Below are positions 1-10,146 of a stretch of 64,000 nt of DNA, piece after piece. Both the position numbers and the translations under genes were made by a program. The first letter of the stretch is position 1. Each line of letters starts with the position of its first letter. The notes beneath the pieces are model-generated. The model did no database searches and was not told the origin of the DNA. It saw only the letters and a program-made list of their open reading frames with translations. Source of the stretch: Peristeroidobacter agariperforans (lineage in GTDB: Bacteria; Pseudomonadota; Gammaproteobacteria; Steroidobacterales; Steroidobacteraceae); the NCBI RefSeq assembly GCF_004138335.1, contig NZ_RYFW01000002.1, forward strand, positions 539,501 through 603,500. Reading direction: 5' to 3'.

Positions 1-228
1 GAGCACCTGGAAGCGTGGTGCAAGAAGGCGGGCTGGGAAACAATCCTGAATCGCGCCGGAACCACGTTCCGCAAATTGCCCGACGACCAGAAGGCCGATT
101 TGACTGAGCGCAAAGCCATTGCGCTGATGTTTGAACAGCCCTCCATGATCAAGCGGCCGGTGCTGGAGAAGGGCGCCAAGCTGCTGGTCGGGTTCAAGCC
201 GGCGGAGTATCAAGCCGCCTTCGAGTGA
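1..228 (+). CDS. ArsC/Spx-family reductase, C-terminal part
   Basis: The frame is open from the first base and ends in TGA at 226-228, giving about 75 residues with the 5' end outside the window. The fragment carries [14 protein letters not shown] and the late motif [10 protein letters not shown], which match the C-terminal half of ArsC-like, YffB-type small reductases with a thioredoxin-like fold. The KRPV segment corresponds to the conserved Arg-Pro region near the active site. The N-terminal CxxS/C motif is not visible, so arsenate-reductase activity cannot be judged. Most such chromosomal ArsC-like proteins are probably not true arsenate reductases. Confidence 0.8.
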   Translation, partial: EHLEAWCKKAGWETILNRAGTTFRKLPDDQKADLTERKAIALMFEQPSMIKRPVLEKGAKLLVGFKPAEYQAAFE

Positions 229-322
229 CCCACTGCGCCTGGCAGACCTGTTACCGGCCGCAAGCCGCGGATCGCCTGATTCCAGGAGTGTAAACGGTTC
301 CACGATCTGCCAGACTCGGGGC

Positions 323-1564
323 ATGAGCACCACAGCCTTTGCCCCCAAGCCCATGAAACTCAGCATCCTGACCGCGGCGCTGCAGGAGCTGACGCCCCGG
401 GACAAACGGGATGCCGACCCGGACCTGGCCATTGAGGAATGGCTGCAATTCGCACGCGACATCGGCTCTCCGAACATTCAGTTGTCGGCGGCGTTGCATC
501 CGACCGAGAGCGACGTGCCCGCCGAGGCGATGCTCGATCCGGTCGCGAACACCCTCGACTTGCGGCAGCCGTTCAACAAGCAGCGCGCGGCCCGCGTGCT
601 CGCATCCATGAAAGAGAACGACGTCGGACTGTCCGATCTCGGCTACTTCGACAACATGCTGGTCGCCGATCCGGCAGCACGGCGCAAGAAACATGACTTC
701 ATGCTGCGAGTGTTCGATGCCGCCGTGCTGTTGGGAACCGATGCCGTGTGCGGCTTCGTCGGCCGCAATCCGCTTCTGGAAATGGATCAAAACCTCAGCA
801 TGTTCGAAGAGGTGTTCATTCCGTTGCTGCAGGAAGCCAAGGCTCGCGGCCTGACGTATCGCGTCGAGCAATGTCCGATGCCGGGCTGGAATGTGCTCGA
901 TCGCTGGCACAACAACATTGCTTACGCGCCGGGCCCGTGGATCGCCTTGCACCGGATCTGCGAGAAGCACGGTGTGGGCGATCAGTTCCGCATCCACTAC
1001 GACCCGTCGCACGCGATTCTGATGGGGCAGGACACGCGCTCGCTGTTTCAATATCTCAAGGACGCCGGCTACGGATTCCTCATCGGCGGCTTCCATGTCA
1101 AAGGGCAGGTCGTCGATTCGCGGGGCGTCTCGGCGTGGGGCTATGGCGGCCAGACCATGCAACGTGGCGACTGGATCGATGGCAAGCCCTCGCCGAATCC
1201 AGCCGATCACGCCAACGCGTGGAAGAAACAAACCGTGCTGTGCGAGCACGAGCTGCCCGGCACGGCGCGCCATGATCCGCTCGCGTATCTGCAGAATCGC
1301 AGCGTCGATTGGCTCGATCATCAGCTGGCCGCGCGCGAGTTGTTGTCGATCGATCCGGCCGAGACGTATCTGGTCGTCGAACACGAATATCCGCCGGCCC
1401 GAATTCAGGACAAGTCGCGGCTCGCGCCCATCCTCAAAGGCTCGTTGGCTTTCGTGAAGGCCATCGACGAGGCCGCTGCGGCCATGTATGCGCTCCAGCA
1501 CGACGTGCTCAAGTCGCAGGGCATCCCCGTCCAAGGCGTTGGCCGCGAAGCCTACCGGTCATAA
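323..1564 (+). CDS. Sugar phosphate isomerase/epimerase-like TIM-barrel protein
   Basis: This 413-residue protein has the pattern of the xylose-isomerase-like (AP endonuclease 2) TIM-barrel family. An early strand is [13 protein letters not shown], a central block is [11 protein letters not shown], and IHYDPSHAI and GGFHVKGQ supply the His/Asp/Glu residues that usually bind a divalent metal. [12 protein letters not shown] near the end adds a late acidic ligand. It is somewhat longer than the usual 280-350 residues. No operon partner of known pathway is adjacent, so the substrate is unknown; oxidised sugars or inositol derivatives would be typical. A second in-frame ATG lies at residue 11 and could be the true start. 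Confidence 0.8.
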   Translation: MSTTAFAPKPMKLSILTAALQELTPRDKRDADPDLAIEEWLQFARDIGSPNIQLSAALHPTESDVPAEAMLDPVANTLDLRQPFNKQRAARVLASMKENDVGLSDLGYFDNMLVADPAARRKKHDFMLRVFDAAVLLGTDAVCGFVGRNPLLEMDQNLSMFEEVFIPLLQEAKARGLTYRVEQCPMPGWNVLDRWHNNIAYAPGPWIALHRICEKHGVGDQFRIHYDPSHAILMGQDTRSLFQYLKDAGYGFLIGGFHVKGQVVDSRGVSAWGYGGQTMQRGDWIDGKPSPNPADHANAWKKQTVLCEHELPGTARHDPLAYLQNRSVDWLDHQLAARELLSIDPAETYLVVEHEYPPARIQDKSRLAPILKGSLAFVKAIDEAAAAMYALQHDVLKSQGIPVQGVGREAYRS

Positions 1565-1687
1565 TCGGCCGCCGCCGGGCACGGCGGTTGTCGCTGGCCG
1601 TTTTTGACCGCTGCCTGGCGACGGGCGCTCTCGTCCCGGGACCGCGTGACGCGCACCATGCGCACACGTTGTTCTGGAGGAGTCGCC

Positions 1688-2245
1688 ATGAAGTCCGCGT
1701 TGCTGGTCATCGATGTGCAGCAGTCGTTTACCCGCCGTCCGTATTGGGACGAGGCGGAGCTGCCCGAGTTCATACAGAACTTGCAGCAGCTCGTGAACCG
1801 CGCTCACAAGGCTGGCCTGCCGGTGCTGCAGGTGTTCCATGTGGACGAAGAGGGTGCGGAAAACGCTTTTTCCTACGAGTCCGGCTTGATCAAGACACTG
1901 CCGCAGCTCGATATCCGTCCGACCGAAGTGTTCACCAAGGCGGTGCACTCGGCCATGTTCGCGACCACCAAGAACGGCAGGAGCCTGGATTACTGGCTGC
2001 GTGCCAACGGCATCGACCGGTTGATCGTCACCGGCATCCGCACCGAGCAGTGCTGCGAGACCACGACCCGTCACGCTTCGGATCTTGGCTACACTGTGAG
2101 CTACGCAGTGGATGCCACCCTGACTTTTCCTATGGTGTCCGGATCGGGCCGCACCTACACTGCGGCGGAGATTCGCGACCGCACCGAACTGGTCCTGCAG
2201 GGCCGGTTCGCCCAAGTGCAGCGCTCGGAAGCCGTGGCGATCTAG
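1688..2245 (+). CDS. Cysteine hydrolase, isochorismatase family
   Basis: The protein of about 185 residues starts MKSALLVIDVQ at an ATG preceded by GGAGG. The frame stays open further upstream, but only this start has a ribosome binding site. It shows the isochorismatase-like hydrolase layout: the aspartate of VIDVQ, a mid-chain lysine (FTKAVHSA) and the nucleophile in GIRTEQCCETTTR. These make the Asp-Lys-Cys triad typical of nicotinamidase-like amidohydrolases. The substrate is not evident. The next gene, a GlxA-type regulator 15 bases downstream, forms a frequently seen pair with such hydrolases and probably shares its transcript. Confidence 0.88.
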   Translation: MKSALLVIDVQQSFTRRPYWDEAELPEFIQNLQQLVNRAHKAGLPVLQVFHVDEEGAENAFSYESGLIKTLPQLDIRPTEVFTKAVHSAMFATTKNGRSLDYWLRANGIDRLIVTGIRTEQCCETTTRHASDLGYTVSYAVDATLTFPMVSGSGRTYTAAEIRDRTELVLQGRFAQVQRSEAVAI

Positions 2246-2260
2246 CGAGGGTTTTATCGA

Positions 2261-3217
2261 ATGAGGACGGTGCTGTTCGCGCTGTTGCCGGAGGTCGTGC
2301 TGCTGGACGTGGCCGGCGCCGCCGAAGCTTTTCGGCTGGCGAGCGCGCTCGTTCCGGACAGCTATGATTTGCAGTTCGTCGGCACCAGTGCGTCCTTGCG
2401 ATCCGCGGTTGGCCTGCAGCTTCACAAGCTGCAGCGCCTGCCGACCGAAGTGCCGGATCATTCGATTGTCGTGATCACCGGCGTCACATCCTCCGCGTTG
2501 GATTTGGATTCGGAGCCGTTCAAGCAACTCTCGCAATGGCTGCAAGTCGTCGCTCGCAACGAGACGGTGACCTTGATGTGCGTTTGTTCGGGCAGCCTGG
2601 TGGCTGCGAATGCGGGGTTGTTGCGCGGCCGTGAGTGCACGACGCACCACGACTTGATCGGCCAGTTGGAGAAGCTCGAGCCAAGTGCGACGGTGCACGG
2701 CAATCGCATTTTCGTCGAGGACGGTCTCATCATGACGAGTGCGGGTGTCACGTCCGGCGTCGACCTGGCGCTCCACATCATCGGTCAGCAGCTGGGTCAC
2801 AAGGTTGCCGTGACCGTGGCGCGCGACCTCGTTGTCTACATGCGCCGGACGACGGCCGATCCGCAGCTGTCCGCCTGGGTGACGCACCGAAATCACATTC
2901 ATCCCGCGGTTCACAAAGTGCAGGACGCGATCGCTCGCAATCCAGCGGCGGAGTGGACCGCGTCCAGGCTTGCGGCCGTCGCGTGCATGAGCGCTCGAAA
3001 TCTCGGCCGGCTGTTCGCTGAGCATGCGGGGTGCTCGCCGCTCGATTACGTGCAGCGCTTGCGAGTGGCGGTGGCGCGAGAGATGGTAATGAACAGTGAC
3101 TTGGCGTTAGAGCGCGTTGCCGAGCGTAGCGGCTTCAGCTCCGCGCATCATCTGCGGCGAGTGTGGCGCCGTTGGGAGCGGGCTTCGCCGACTGAGTTTC
3201 GCTCGACAGCTCGCTGA
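2261..3217 (+). CDS. GlxA-type transcriptional regulator (DJ-1/PfpI-like plus AraC HTH)
   Basis: This 318-residue protein has an N-terminal DJ-1/PfpI-like amidotransferase fold (about residues 1-190; the nucleophile-elbow-like CVCSGSLVAANAGLL is near residue 110) and a C-terminal AraC-type double helix-turn-helix (about residues 220-315, ending in ERSGFSSAHHLRRVWRRW). The layout is that of GlxA-family regulators. It follows the cysteine hydrolase closely and probably regulates it or a linked catabolic function. Its last 83 bases overlap the end of the convergent deacetylase gene, which is unusual. Confidence 0.87.
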   Translation: MRTVLFALLPEVVLLDVAGAAEAFRLASALVPDSYDLQFVGTSASLRSAVGLQLHKLQRLPTEVPDHSIVVITGVTSSALDLDSEPFKQLSQWLQVVARNETVTLMCVCSGSLVAANAGLLRGRECTTHHDLIGQLEKLEPSATVHGNRIFVEDGLIMTSAGVTSGVDLALHIIGQQLGHKVAVTVARDLVVYMRRTTADPQLSAWVTHRNHIHPAVHKVQDAIARNPAAEWTASRLAAVACMSARNLGRLFAEHAGCSPLDYVQRLRVAVAREMVMNSDLALERVAERSGFSSAHHLRRVWRRWERASPTEFRSTAR

Positions 3218-3977
3218 CTGTCACTGACTTCAGTCCGCGCTCGCGCAGTCCTTGTAACAGCAACGGCAGCGCTTCGAGAATGAGCGGGCGATGCTGATTG
3301 TCGCGATCGTGCCCGTCGTGCATCAGCACGATATCGCCGGGCCGAATTCTCCGAACGACGCCGTTCGCGACCGCCCGGGGATCGCGCGCGAACGTATCTC
3401 TTGAATGAATCGACCAGGCGACGACGTTGAGATTGCGTTGGTGAGCGGCACGCGCCATCGCCGGACTCTTCAAGCCGACCGGTGGGCGATACAAGGGCTC
3501 GCGATCCGATTGGGTCACTGACTTGATCAGCTGCGAGCAACGATCCATCTCGACGCCGTGCCCCGCGGCCGAAGAAAAGTTCAGCAGGTACGAGTGCTGC
3601 CAGGAGTGATTGCCGAGCTCGTGGCCTTCCCGATGGATGTGCTCACCGAGCGCGCGATGTTTCTCCAGGTTGCGGCCAATGACGAAGAATGTCGCGCGCG
3701 CGTCATGTTGGGCGAGCATATCGAGTACGGCGGGCGTGATCTCGGGATCGGGGCCGTCATCGAAAGTCAGCGCCACTTGCGGCTGATCGGTGCGGCCGCG
3801 CACCAGGGTCGGGTACAGGATCGCGGAGTCCGGACGGAAGATTCCGTCCGCCATCAGCAGTGCGTGCACGCCGAAAGGCACCCCGACGCTCAATGCGCCA
3901 GGGCCGAAAACCGCGGCCGAGCCGGCAGTTACGGCGGCACTGGCCAGCAGAAATTTATCGGCGCGACATAAGCTCAA
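3135..3977 (-). CDS. Polysaccharide deacetylase family protein (NodB domain)
   Basis: The 280-residue protein opens with a hydrophobic stretch (residues about 8-40) that could anchor it in the membrane or act as an uncleaved signal. The NodB domain follows: motif 1 VALTFDDGPDP supplies the catalytic and metal-binding aspartates, motif 2 GNHSWQHS supplies two metal-binding histidines, and later motifs are YRPPVGLKS and DIVLMHDGHD. This is the carbohydrate esterase 4 pattern for removing N-acetyl groups from chitin- or peptidoglycan-like polymers. The last 20 or so residues are Ala/Ser-rich and are encoded opposite the end of the GlxA-type regulator. Confidence 0.87.
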   Translation of the reverse strand: MSLCRADKFLLASAAVTAGSAAVFGPGALSVGVPFGVHALLMADGIFRPDSAILYPTLVRGRTDQPQVALTFDDGPDPEITPAVLDMLAQHDARATFFVIGRNLEKHRALGEHIHREGHELGNHSWQHSYLLNFSSAAGHGVEMDRCSQLIKSVTQSDREPLYRPPVGLKSPAMARAAHQRNLNVVAWSIHSRDTFARDPRAVANGVVRRIRPGDIVLMHDGHDRDNQHRPLILEALPLLLQGLRERGLKSVTVSELSSETQSAKPAPNGATLAADDARS

Positions 3978-4126
3978 CGGCGCAGCTTCCGGAAAATGAG
4001 GGGTGCGTCATGATCGCAAGCGCCATCGATATTGTCGATTGAAGGGATCGTCAATGGCGATTGCCGAGGTCGGTGTGTGGGCGCATGTTGACTCACCAAA
4101 GTCACACTCCCGACAGGAGAGGTTCC

Positions 4127-4459
4127 ATGAGCGATGCGAAGTTTGTCGCGGTCACGGACGCCAGCTTCAATGAACAGGTGCTGGCTGCATCCGGACCGGT
4201 GCTGCTGAAGTTCGAAGCCGACTGGTGCGGTCCGTGCCAGGCGATGAAGCCGATGATTGCAGACATCGCGCGCGATTATGACGGCCGGTTGACGGTTGCC
4301 ACCATGGACGTCGATGCCAACAGTCAGACGCCGTATCGCTTCGGAGTGCGCGGTGTGCCGACTGTCCTGCTGTTCAAGGGCGGCGAAGTGATCGGCCAGA
4401 AGGTCGGCCTGCCGCGCAAGGCAGAATTGACTGCGCTGCTCGACGCCAAGCTCTCGTAA
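4127..4459 (+). CDS. Thioredoxin family protein
   Basis: The 110-residue protein starts MSDAKFVAVTD at an ATG preceded by AGGAGAGG. The open frame extends upstream, but this start has the ribosome binding site and gives normal thioredoxin length. It carries the active site ADWCGPCQAMKP and the cis-proline region RGVPTVLLFKGG. It is a cytosolic dithiol-disulfide oxidoreductase of the thioredoxin type. It stands alone and a strong hairpin terminator follows. It may be the main thioredoxin or a paralogue; the sequence does not decide. Confidence 0.92.
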   Translation: MSDAKFVAVTDASFNEQVLAASGPVLLKFEADWCGPCQAMKPMIADIARDYDGRLTVATMDVDANSQTPYRFGVRGVPTVLLFKGGEVIGQKVGLPRKAELTALLDAKLS

Positions 4460-4525
4460 GGTTGAAGGGCAACGCCCAACGGTAAACACTACCTGCGCCC
4501 CTCGGCGCGGCTGTAGTAGAACCAC

Positions 4526-4566
4526 AAGGCCCCGCCGGAGCGTGCTCCGGCCGGGCCTTTGTGTTT
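4526..4566 (+). terminator. Rho-independent terminator after the thioredoxin gene
   Basis: A GC-rich hairpin has arms 4526-4541 and 4544-4559, complementary except for one position. It is followed by a T-rich run, TTTGTGTTT. It lies about 65 bases after the thioredoxin stop codon and before the histidine kinase start, so it separates the two transcripts. Confidence 0.85.
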
Positions 4567-4603
4567 GATAAGTCAAGAATTACCAGGCCCGCAGAGGTGA
4601 CCT

Positions 4604-6652
4604 GTGAAATCCGTTCGGGCGCATCGCCGCAGGAGCCCACCGCGGCAGCAGTCGCCACACAGGGACGGTGACGACGACCAGAGTAAGGAAGAAGGACGCG
4701 ACTCTCCGATCATGCGACTGGCGCTGGCTCGGTGGCCGACGCCAGCGGCATTGATTGGCGAGGACGGACACATCAACGCCGGGAACCGGGCGTTCGCCAG
4801 GCTGTTCGGCTGCGAACAGTGCGATCTGCGTCAGCGTGCGATCGACGAGTTGATCCCGGCATTTCGTCCGTTGGATGGCGGCGACGCACCTGCCGTCCGC
4901 CATCGTGCGACGGGACATCGTCTCGATGGCAGCACGTTCCCTTTGCGATTTATTCGCTTGCCGGTCGACGCAGGCGACACGCGATGCACCTTGGTGGGTG
5001 TCAAACCACGGGGGAGTCGTGGCCAGGTCGTACCCATTCGCAATTGCCAGAACGACGCTCGACTGCGGGCTGCGGTGAAAGCAGGGCGCATCGGCACGTG
5101 GATCTGGGACTTGCGCCAGCGCACCGCATGGTGGGACAGCGCGATGTACCAGCTTTGGGAAATACCGCCCGATGGAATATTGCCCATCGCAACGGCCACG
5201 GCGCTGCTGCACCCCGAGGACCGGGAATGGGTCGGCCGATCCATGGACCACTTCGTCAACAGCGGCGCTCGCGAGTTCGCGTTGGAGTTTCGGTTGCTGC
5301 GTCCCGATCGCAGCACGCAATGGGTTTCGATCAGTGGCGAGATCCAACGCAACCCGGACGGAGAGCCGACACAGATGATCGGCGCGACCACGGACGTTAC
5401 GGCGCGGAAGAATGCGGAACATGCTTTGCACCACGCGCAGAAGATGGAAGCGCTCGGCACCCTGGCCGGCGGCATCGCGCACGACTTCAACAATATTCTG
5501 CTCGCGATCGCCGGCAACACGCGCCTGGCGGAGCAGGAGTTGCCGCCCGATCACCCAGTCCGGAACATGCTTGACCAGATCGCGAAAGCCAGCGTGCGAG
5601 CCACGGACCTGGTCAATCGCATTCTTACGTTCAGTCGGCAGGGGGATTGTCGTCGCGAGGTTTTGCCACTGCAGTCCGCCGTGGAGGATGCGATCAAGCT
5701 GTTGCGTGCGACCTTGCCCGGCATGATCGAGATCAGCTGCACGTTCGCCAAGAATTTGCCGCCGGTGCGCGCCGATGCGACGCAGGTCCATCAGATCATC
5801 ATCAATCTGGTGACCAACGCAGCACACGCGATCGGCGACAACGCACGCGGATCCATCGCTGTGACGCTCGACGACGCGCGCGTGGCGCAGGACGACGCGC
5901 CTGCGCCTCAGCTCAGGGCCGGCCGATATGTGCGCTTAAGCGTTACGGACACGGGCAGTGGTATGGACAAAGCCACGCTGGATCGCATTTTCGATCCGTT
6001 CTTCACGACCAAGCCGGCGGGCCGCGGCACGGGACTTGGATTGAGTGTCGTGGACGGCATCATGCGCAGCCACGAAGGCGCGATATTCGCAACGAGCCAG
6101 CCCGGACGCGGCACGACGTTCCGATTGTATTTCCCCGTGGCCGATCTGACGCCCCTCGCGGAGAATTCGCTGGCGCGTGACATTGCGCCGCCCGAGGCGC
6201 CAAGCCGCGGGCCACGCGAGATCGCGTCGACCCGAGCAGAGGGGCGCGGTCGACGCGTAATGTATATCGATGACGAAGACGCGCTCGTTTATCTGATGAC
6301 GCGAGTGTTGCAGAAGTGCGGCTATCGCGTGACCGGCTTCACCGACGCCGAGCAGGCGCTGCAAGCGTTGCGGGAGCGCCCTGCCGAGTTCGATGTGGTC
6401 GTCACCGACTTGTCGATGCCGGGGATGTCGGGCTTTCACGTGGCGCAGGTCATTCGAGAGATTCGCGCCGATCTGCCCGTCGTGGTCACGTCCGGATACG
6501 TTCGCGCCGAGGATCGCGAGACTGCCAAGGAGGTCGGCGTGCGCGACCTGGTGCCAAAGCCCGATACCGTCGAGGAGCTGGCCGGCGTGCTGGCCCAGGT
6601 GTTCGAACAGCGAAGATCGGACTCGCCCCGGCGGAAGAATTCCAACGCATGA
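4604..6652 (+). CDS. PAS-containing hybrid sensor histidine kinase
   Basis: The 682-residue protein starts at GTG behind GAGGTGA. The basic N-terminus has no clear membrane segment, so the kinase is predicted to be cytosolic. A PAS-like domain spans about 38-133 and a second PAS with PAC about 152-270. The HisKA domain has the H-box GGIAHDFNN with phosphoacceptor His293. The ATPase domain shows the N-box NLVTNAAHAI, VTDTGSGM, FDPFFTTKP and GTGLGLSVV. A receiver domain (about 548-665) has acidic YIDDED, phosphoacceptor Asp601 in VVVTDLSMPG and a late lysine in VPKPDT. It is the NtrB-like, cytosolic hybrid type. No cognate regulator is adjacent. Confidence 0.92.
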   Translation: MKSVRAHRRRSPPRQQSPHRDGDDDQSKEEGRDSPIMRLALARWPTPAALIGEDGHINAGNRAFARLFGCEQCDLRQRAIDELIPAFRPLDGGDAPAVRHRATGHRLDGSTFPLRFIRLPVDAGDTRCTLVGVKPRGSRGQVVPIRNCQNDARLRAAVKAGRIGTWIWDLRQRTAWWDSAMYQLWEIPPDGILPIATATALLHPEDREWVGRSMDHFVNSGAREFALEFRLLRPDRSTQWVSISGEIQRNPDGEPTQMIGATTDVTARKNAEHALHHAQKMEALGTLAGGIAHDFNNILLAIAGNTRLAEQELPPDHPVRNMLDQIAKASVRATDLVNRILTFSRQGDCRREVLPLQSAVEDAIKLLRATLPGMIEISCTFAKNLPPVRADATQVHQIIINLVTNAAHAIGDNARGSIAVTLDDARVAQDDAPAPQLRAGRYVRLSVTDTGSGMDKATLDRIFDPFFTTKPAGRGTGLGLSVVDGIMRSHEGAIFATSQPGRGTTFRLYFPVADLTPLAENSLARDIAPPEAPSRGPREIASTRAEGRGRRVMYIDDEDALVYLMTRVLQKCGYRVTGFTDAEQALQALRERPAEFDVVVTDLSMPGMSGFHVAQVIREIRADLPVVVTSGYVRAEDRETAKEVGVRDLVPKPDTVEELAGVLAQVFEQRRSDSPRRKNSNA

Positions 6653-6765
6653 GGGGATCTCGCGGGAAGCGGACGCCCGGGTGAGCTAACGTTGCTCAAC
6701 TCTGTACGGCCCGTGCGGATTTGCGCTAGGGTCGCAGCCCCGTATTCGCCATCGTTGGAGACATC

Positions 6766-8457
<1,692 letters not shown>

Positions 8458-8467
8458 GAGCCGACCA

Positions 8468-9499
8468 TCAGACCGGCGGCGGATTGCGCTCCGTGAAGTC
8501 GCGCTGGTGCCAGTACGGATAGGCCAGCGGTGTGGCGCTGGCCTCGTCCAGTTTCTTCACCTGCTCGGCTGTGAGATTCCAGCCGAGCGCACCGAGGTTC
8601 TGCGTCAGCTGCTCTTCGTTGCGAGCGCCGATGATGACGTTCGCAACAGTCGGCCGCTGCAACAGCCAGTTCAGCGAGATCTGCGCCACGGTCTTGCCGG
8701 TCTCCTTCGCCACTGCGTCGAGCGCATCGACGACCTTGTAGACATACTCATCCGCCACCGGCGGACCTTTGTCCACGCTCAGTTGCGAGCGCAGCCGGGA
8801 AGTTTCGGGCAAGGCCTGACCGCGGCGCACCTTACCCGTCAGCCGGCCCCAGCCGAGCGGGCTCCAGACAATTGCGCTGACTTTCTGCTCGACGCCCAGC
8901 GGCATCAGCTCCCATTCGTAGTCGCGGCCAATCAGTGAGTAGTACGCCTGGTGCGCGACATGGCGGTTCCAGCCATGACGATCCGATGCCGCCAGCGATT
9001 TCATCAAATGCCAGCCGGAGAAGTTCGACACGCCGGTGTAACGGAGCTTGCCCGCGCGCACCAGGTCATCGAGCGTTTGCAGCGTTTCTTCGACCGGCGT
9101 GAGCGCGTCGTAACCGTGCAGCTGGAAGATGTCGATGTAGTCGGTTCCCAGACGAGTCAGTGCTTTGTCGACTGCGCGGATCAGGTTGAACCGCGAGGAG
9201 CCCACATCGTTCGGCCCCTTGCCATGGCGAAAGGTGGCTTTAGTGGAAATGATGACTTGATCGCGCCGGCCACGGATGGCCGCGCCGAGGATTTCTTCTG
9301 CGGCGCCGCCGGAGTAAATATCGGCGGAGTCGAACATGTTGATGCCGGCCTCCAGGCAGATATCGACCAGCCGCGTGGCTTCCTTCACATCGTTGTCGCC
9401 CCAACTCTTGAAGAACTCGCCCTTGCCGCCGAACGTGCCGGTGCCGAGGCTGAACACCGGGACCGTGAAGCCCGATGCGCCCAATTGCCTGAATTCCAT
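8468..9499 (-). CDS. Aldo/keto reductase
   Basis: The 343-residue protein starts MEFRQLGASG at an ATG with GGAGAG seven bases upstream. An ATG five codons earlier lacks such a site. It is a TIM-barrel NADPH-dependent aldo/keto reductase. INMFDSADIYSGGAAEE holds the catalytic Asp and Tyr, ISTKATF the lysine and FQLHGYD the histidine. GVSNFSGW and IIGARNEEQL complete the family pattern. The YDxxH-type active site and length fit the YajO/YhdN-like bacterial group. It is convergent with the amidohydrolase, ten bases from its stop. The substrate is unknown. Confidence 0.92.
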   Translation of the reverse strand: MEFRQLGASGFTVPVFSLGTGTFGGKGEFFKSWGDNDVKEATRLVDICLEAGINMFDSADIYSGGAAEEILGAAIRGRRDQVIISTKATFRHGKGPNDVGSSRFNLIRAVDKALTRLGTDYIDIFQLHGYDALTPVEETLQTLDDLVRAGKLRYTGVSNFSGWHLMKSLAASDRHGWNRHVAHQAYYSLIGRDYEWELMPLGVEQKVSAIVWSPLGWGRLTGKVRRGQALPETSRLRSQLSVDKGPPVADEYVYKVVDALDAVAKETGKTVAQISLNWLLQRPTVANVIIGARNEEQLTQNLGALGWNLTAEQVKKLDEASATPLAYPYWHQRDFTERNPPPV

Positions 9500-9609
9500 C
9501 GCTGCTCTCCGCAAGACATAAAACGCGGGAGGGACTGTAACGCACCGACTCGTGAAGCGGGTTCATGGCTCTACTTCAGTCGGACCGCCGCGGCTGGTAT
9601 CGTGCTCGG

Positions 9610-10113
9610 ATGCAAAAAGTCACCCCACCCATCGTAGTCATTACCACCGGCGGCACCATCGACAAGGCCTACTTCGACGCGCTCAGCGCGTACAAGATCG
9701 GCGAGCCCATGGTCAAGAAAATGCTGGATGTGGCCAACGTCACGCGCCCGTTCCGCGTCGTCGAGATGTTCCGCAAAGACAGCCTGGACCTGACCGATCA
9801 GGATCGGCGGGCGCTGTACGAAACGGTCGCGGCGCTCGACACCGATCGCGTCGTCATCACGCACGGCACGGACACCATGACCGACTCGGCCAAGGTTCTC
9901 AAAGCCATCGCGGGCAAGACCATCGTGTTCACGGGCGCACTGTCACCGGCGCGCTTTGCGGAGAGCGATGCGATGTTCAACCTGGGGATGGCTTTCGCAG
10001 CGGTGCAGACCTTGCCCGCCGGGGTGTACGTGGCCATGAGCGGCCAGGTGTTCCGCGGCGATGAGGTCAAGAAAGACCGCGAGCACGCACGCTTCGTCTC
10101 GACAGCCGAATAA
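9610..10113 (+). CDS. Short asparaginase-domain protein
   Basis: The 167-residue protein starts MQKVTPPIVV. It carries the first nucleophile motif ITTGGTIDK, the second HGTDTMTD and a later GALSPARFAESDAMFN. These match the N-terminal catalytic domain of type I/II L-asparaginases. Full asparaginases are about 320-350 residues, so this is only the catalytic lobe. The stop is clean and no C-terminal domain follows in another frame, which points to a real single-domain family and not a frameshift. Asparaginase activity is not assured. The acyl-CoA synthetase gene begins 33 bases downstream. Confidence 0.82.
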   Translation: MQKVTPPIVVITTGGTIDKAYFDALSAYKIGEPMVKKMLDVANVTRPFRVVEMFRKDSLDLTDQDRRALYETVAALDTDRVVITHGTDTMTDSAKVLKAIAGKTIVFTGALSPARFAESDAMFNLGMAFAAVQTLPAGVYVAMSGQVFRGDEVKKDREHARFVSTAE

Positions 10114-10146
10114 CGCGGCGGGCCAAAGCTCGCTGCAGGGGGAACC

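Noticed and set aside
251-1534. Long minus-strand frame opposite the TIM-barrel gene, and similar long antisense frames in the flagellar genes.
   Set aside because: They are shadow frames of GC-rich coding DNA: Arg/His/Gln-rich translations without motifs, opposite well-supported genes.
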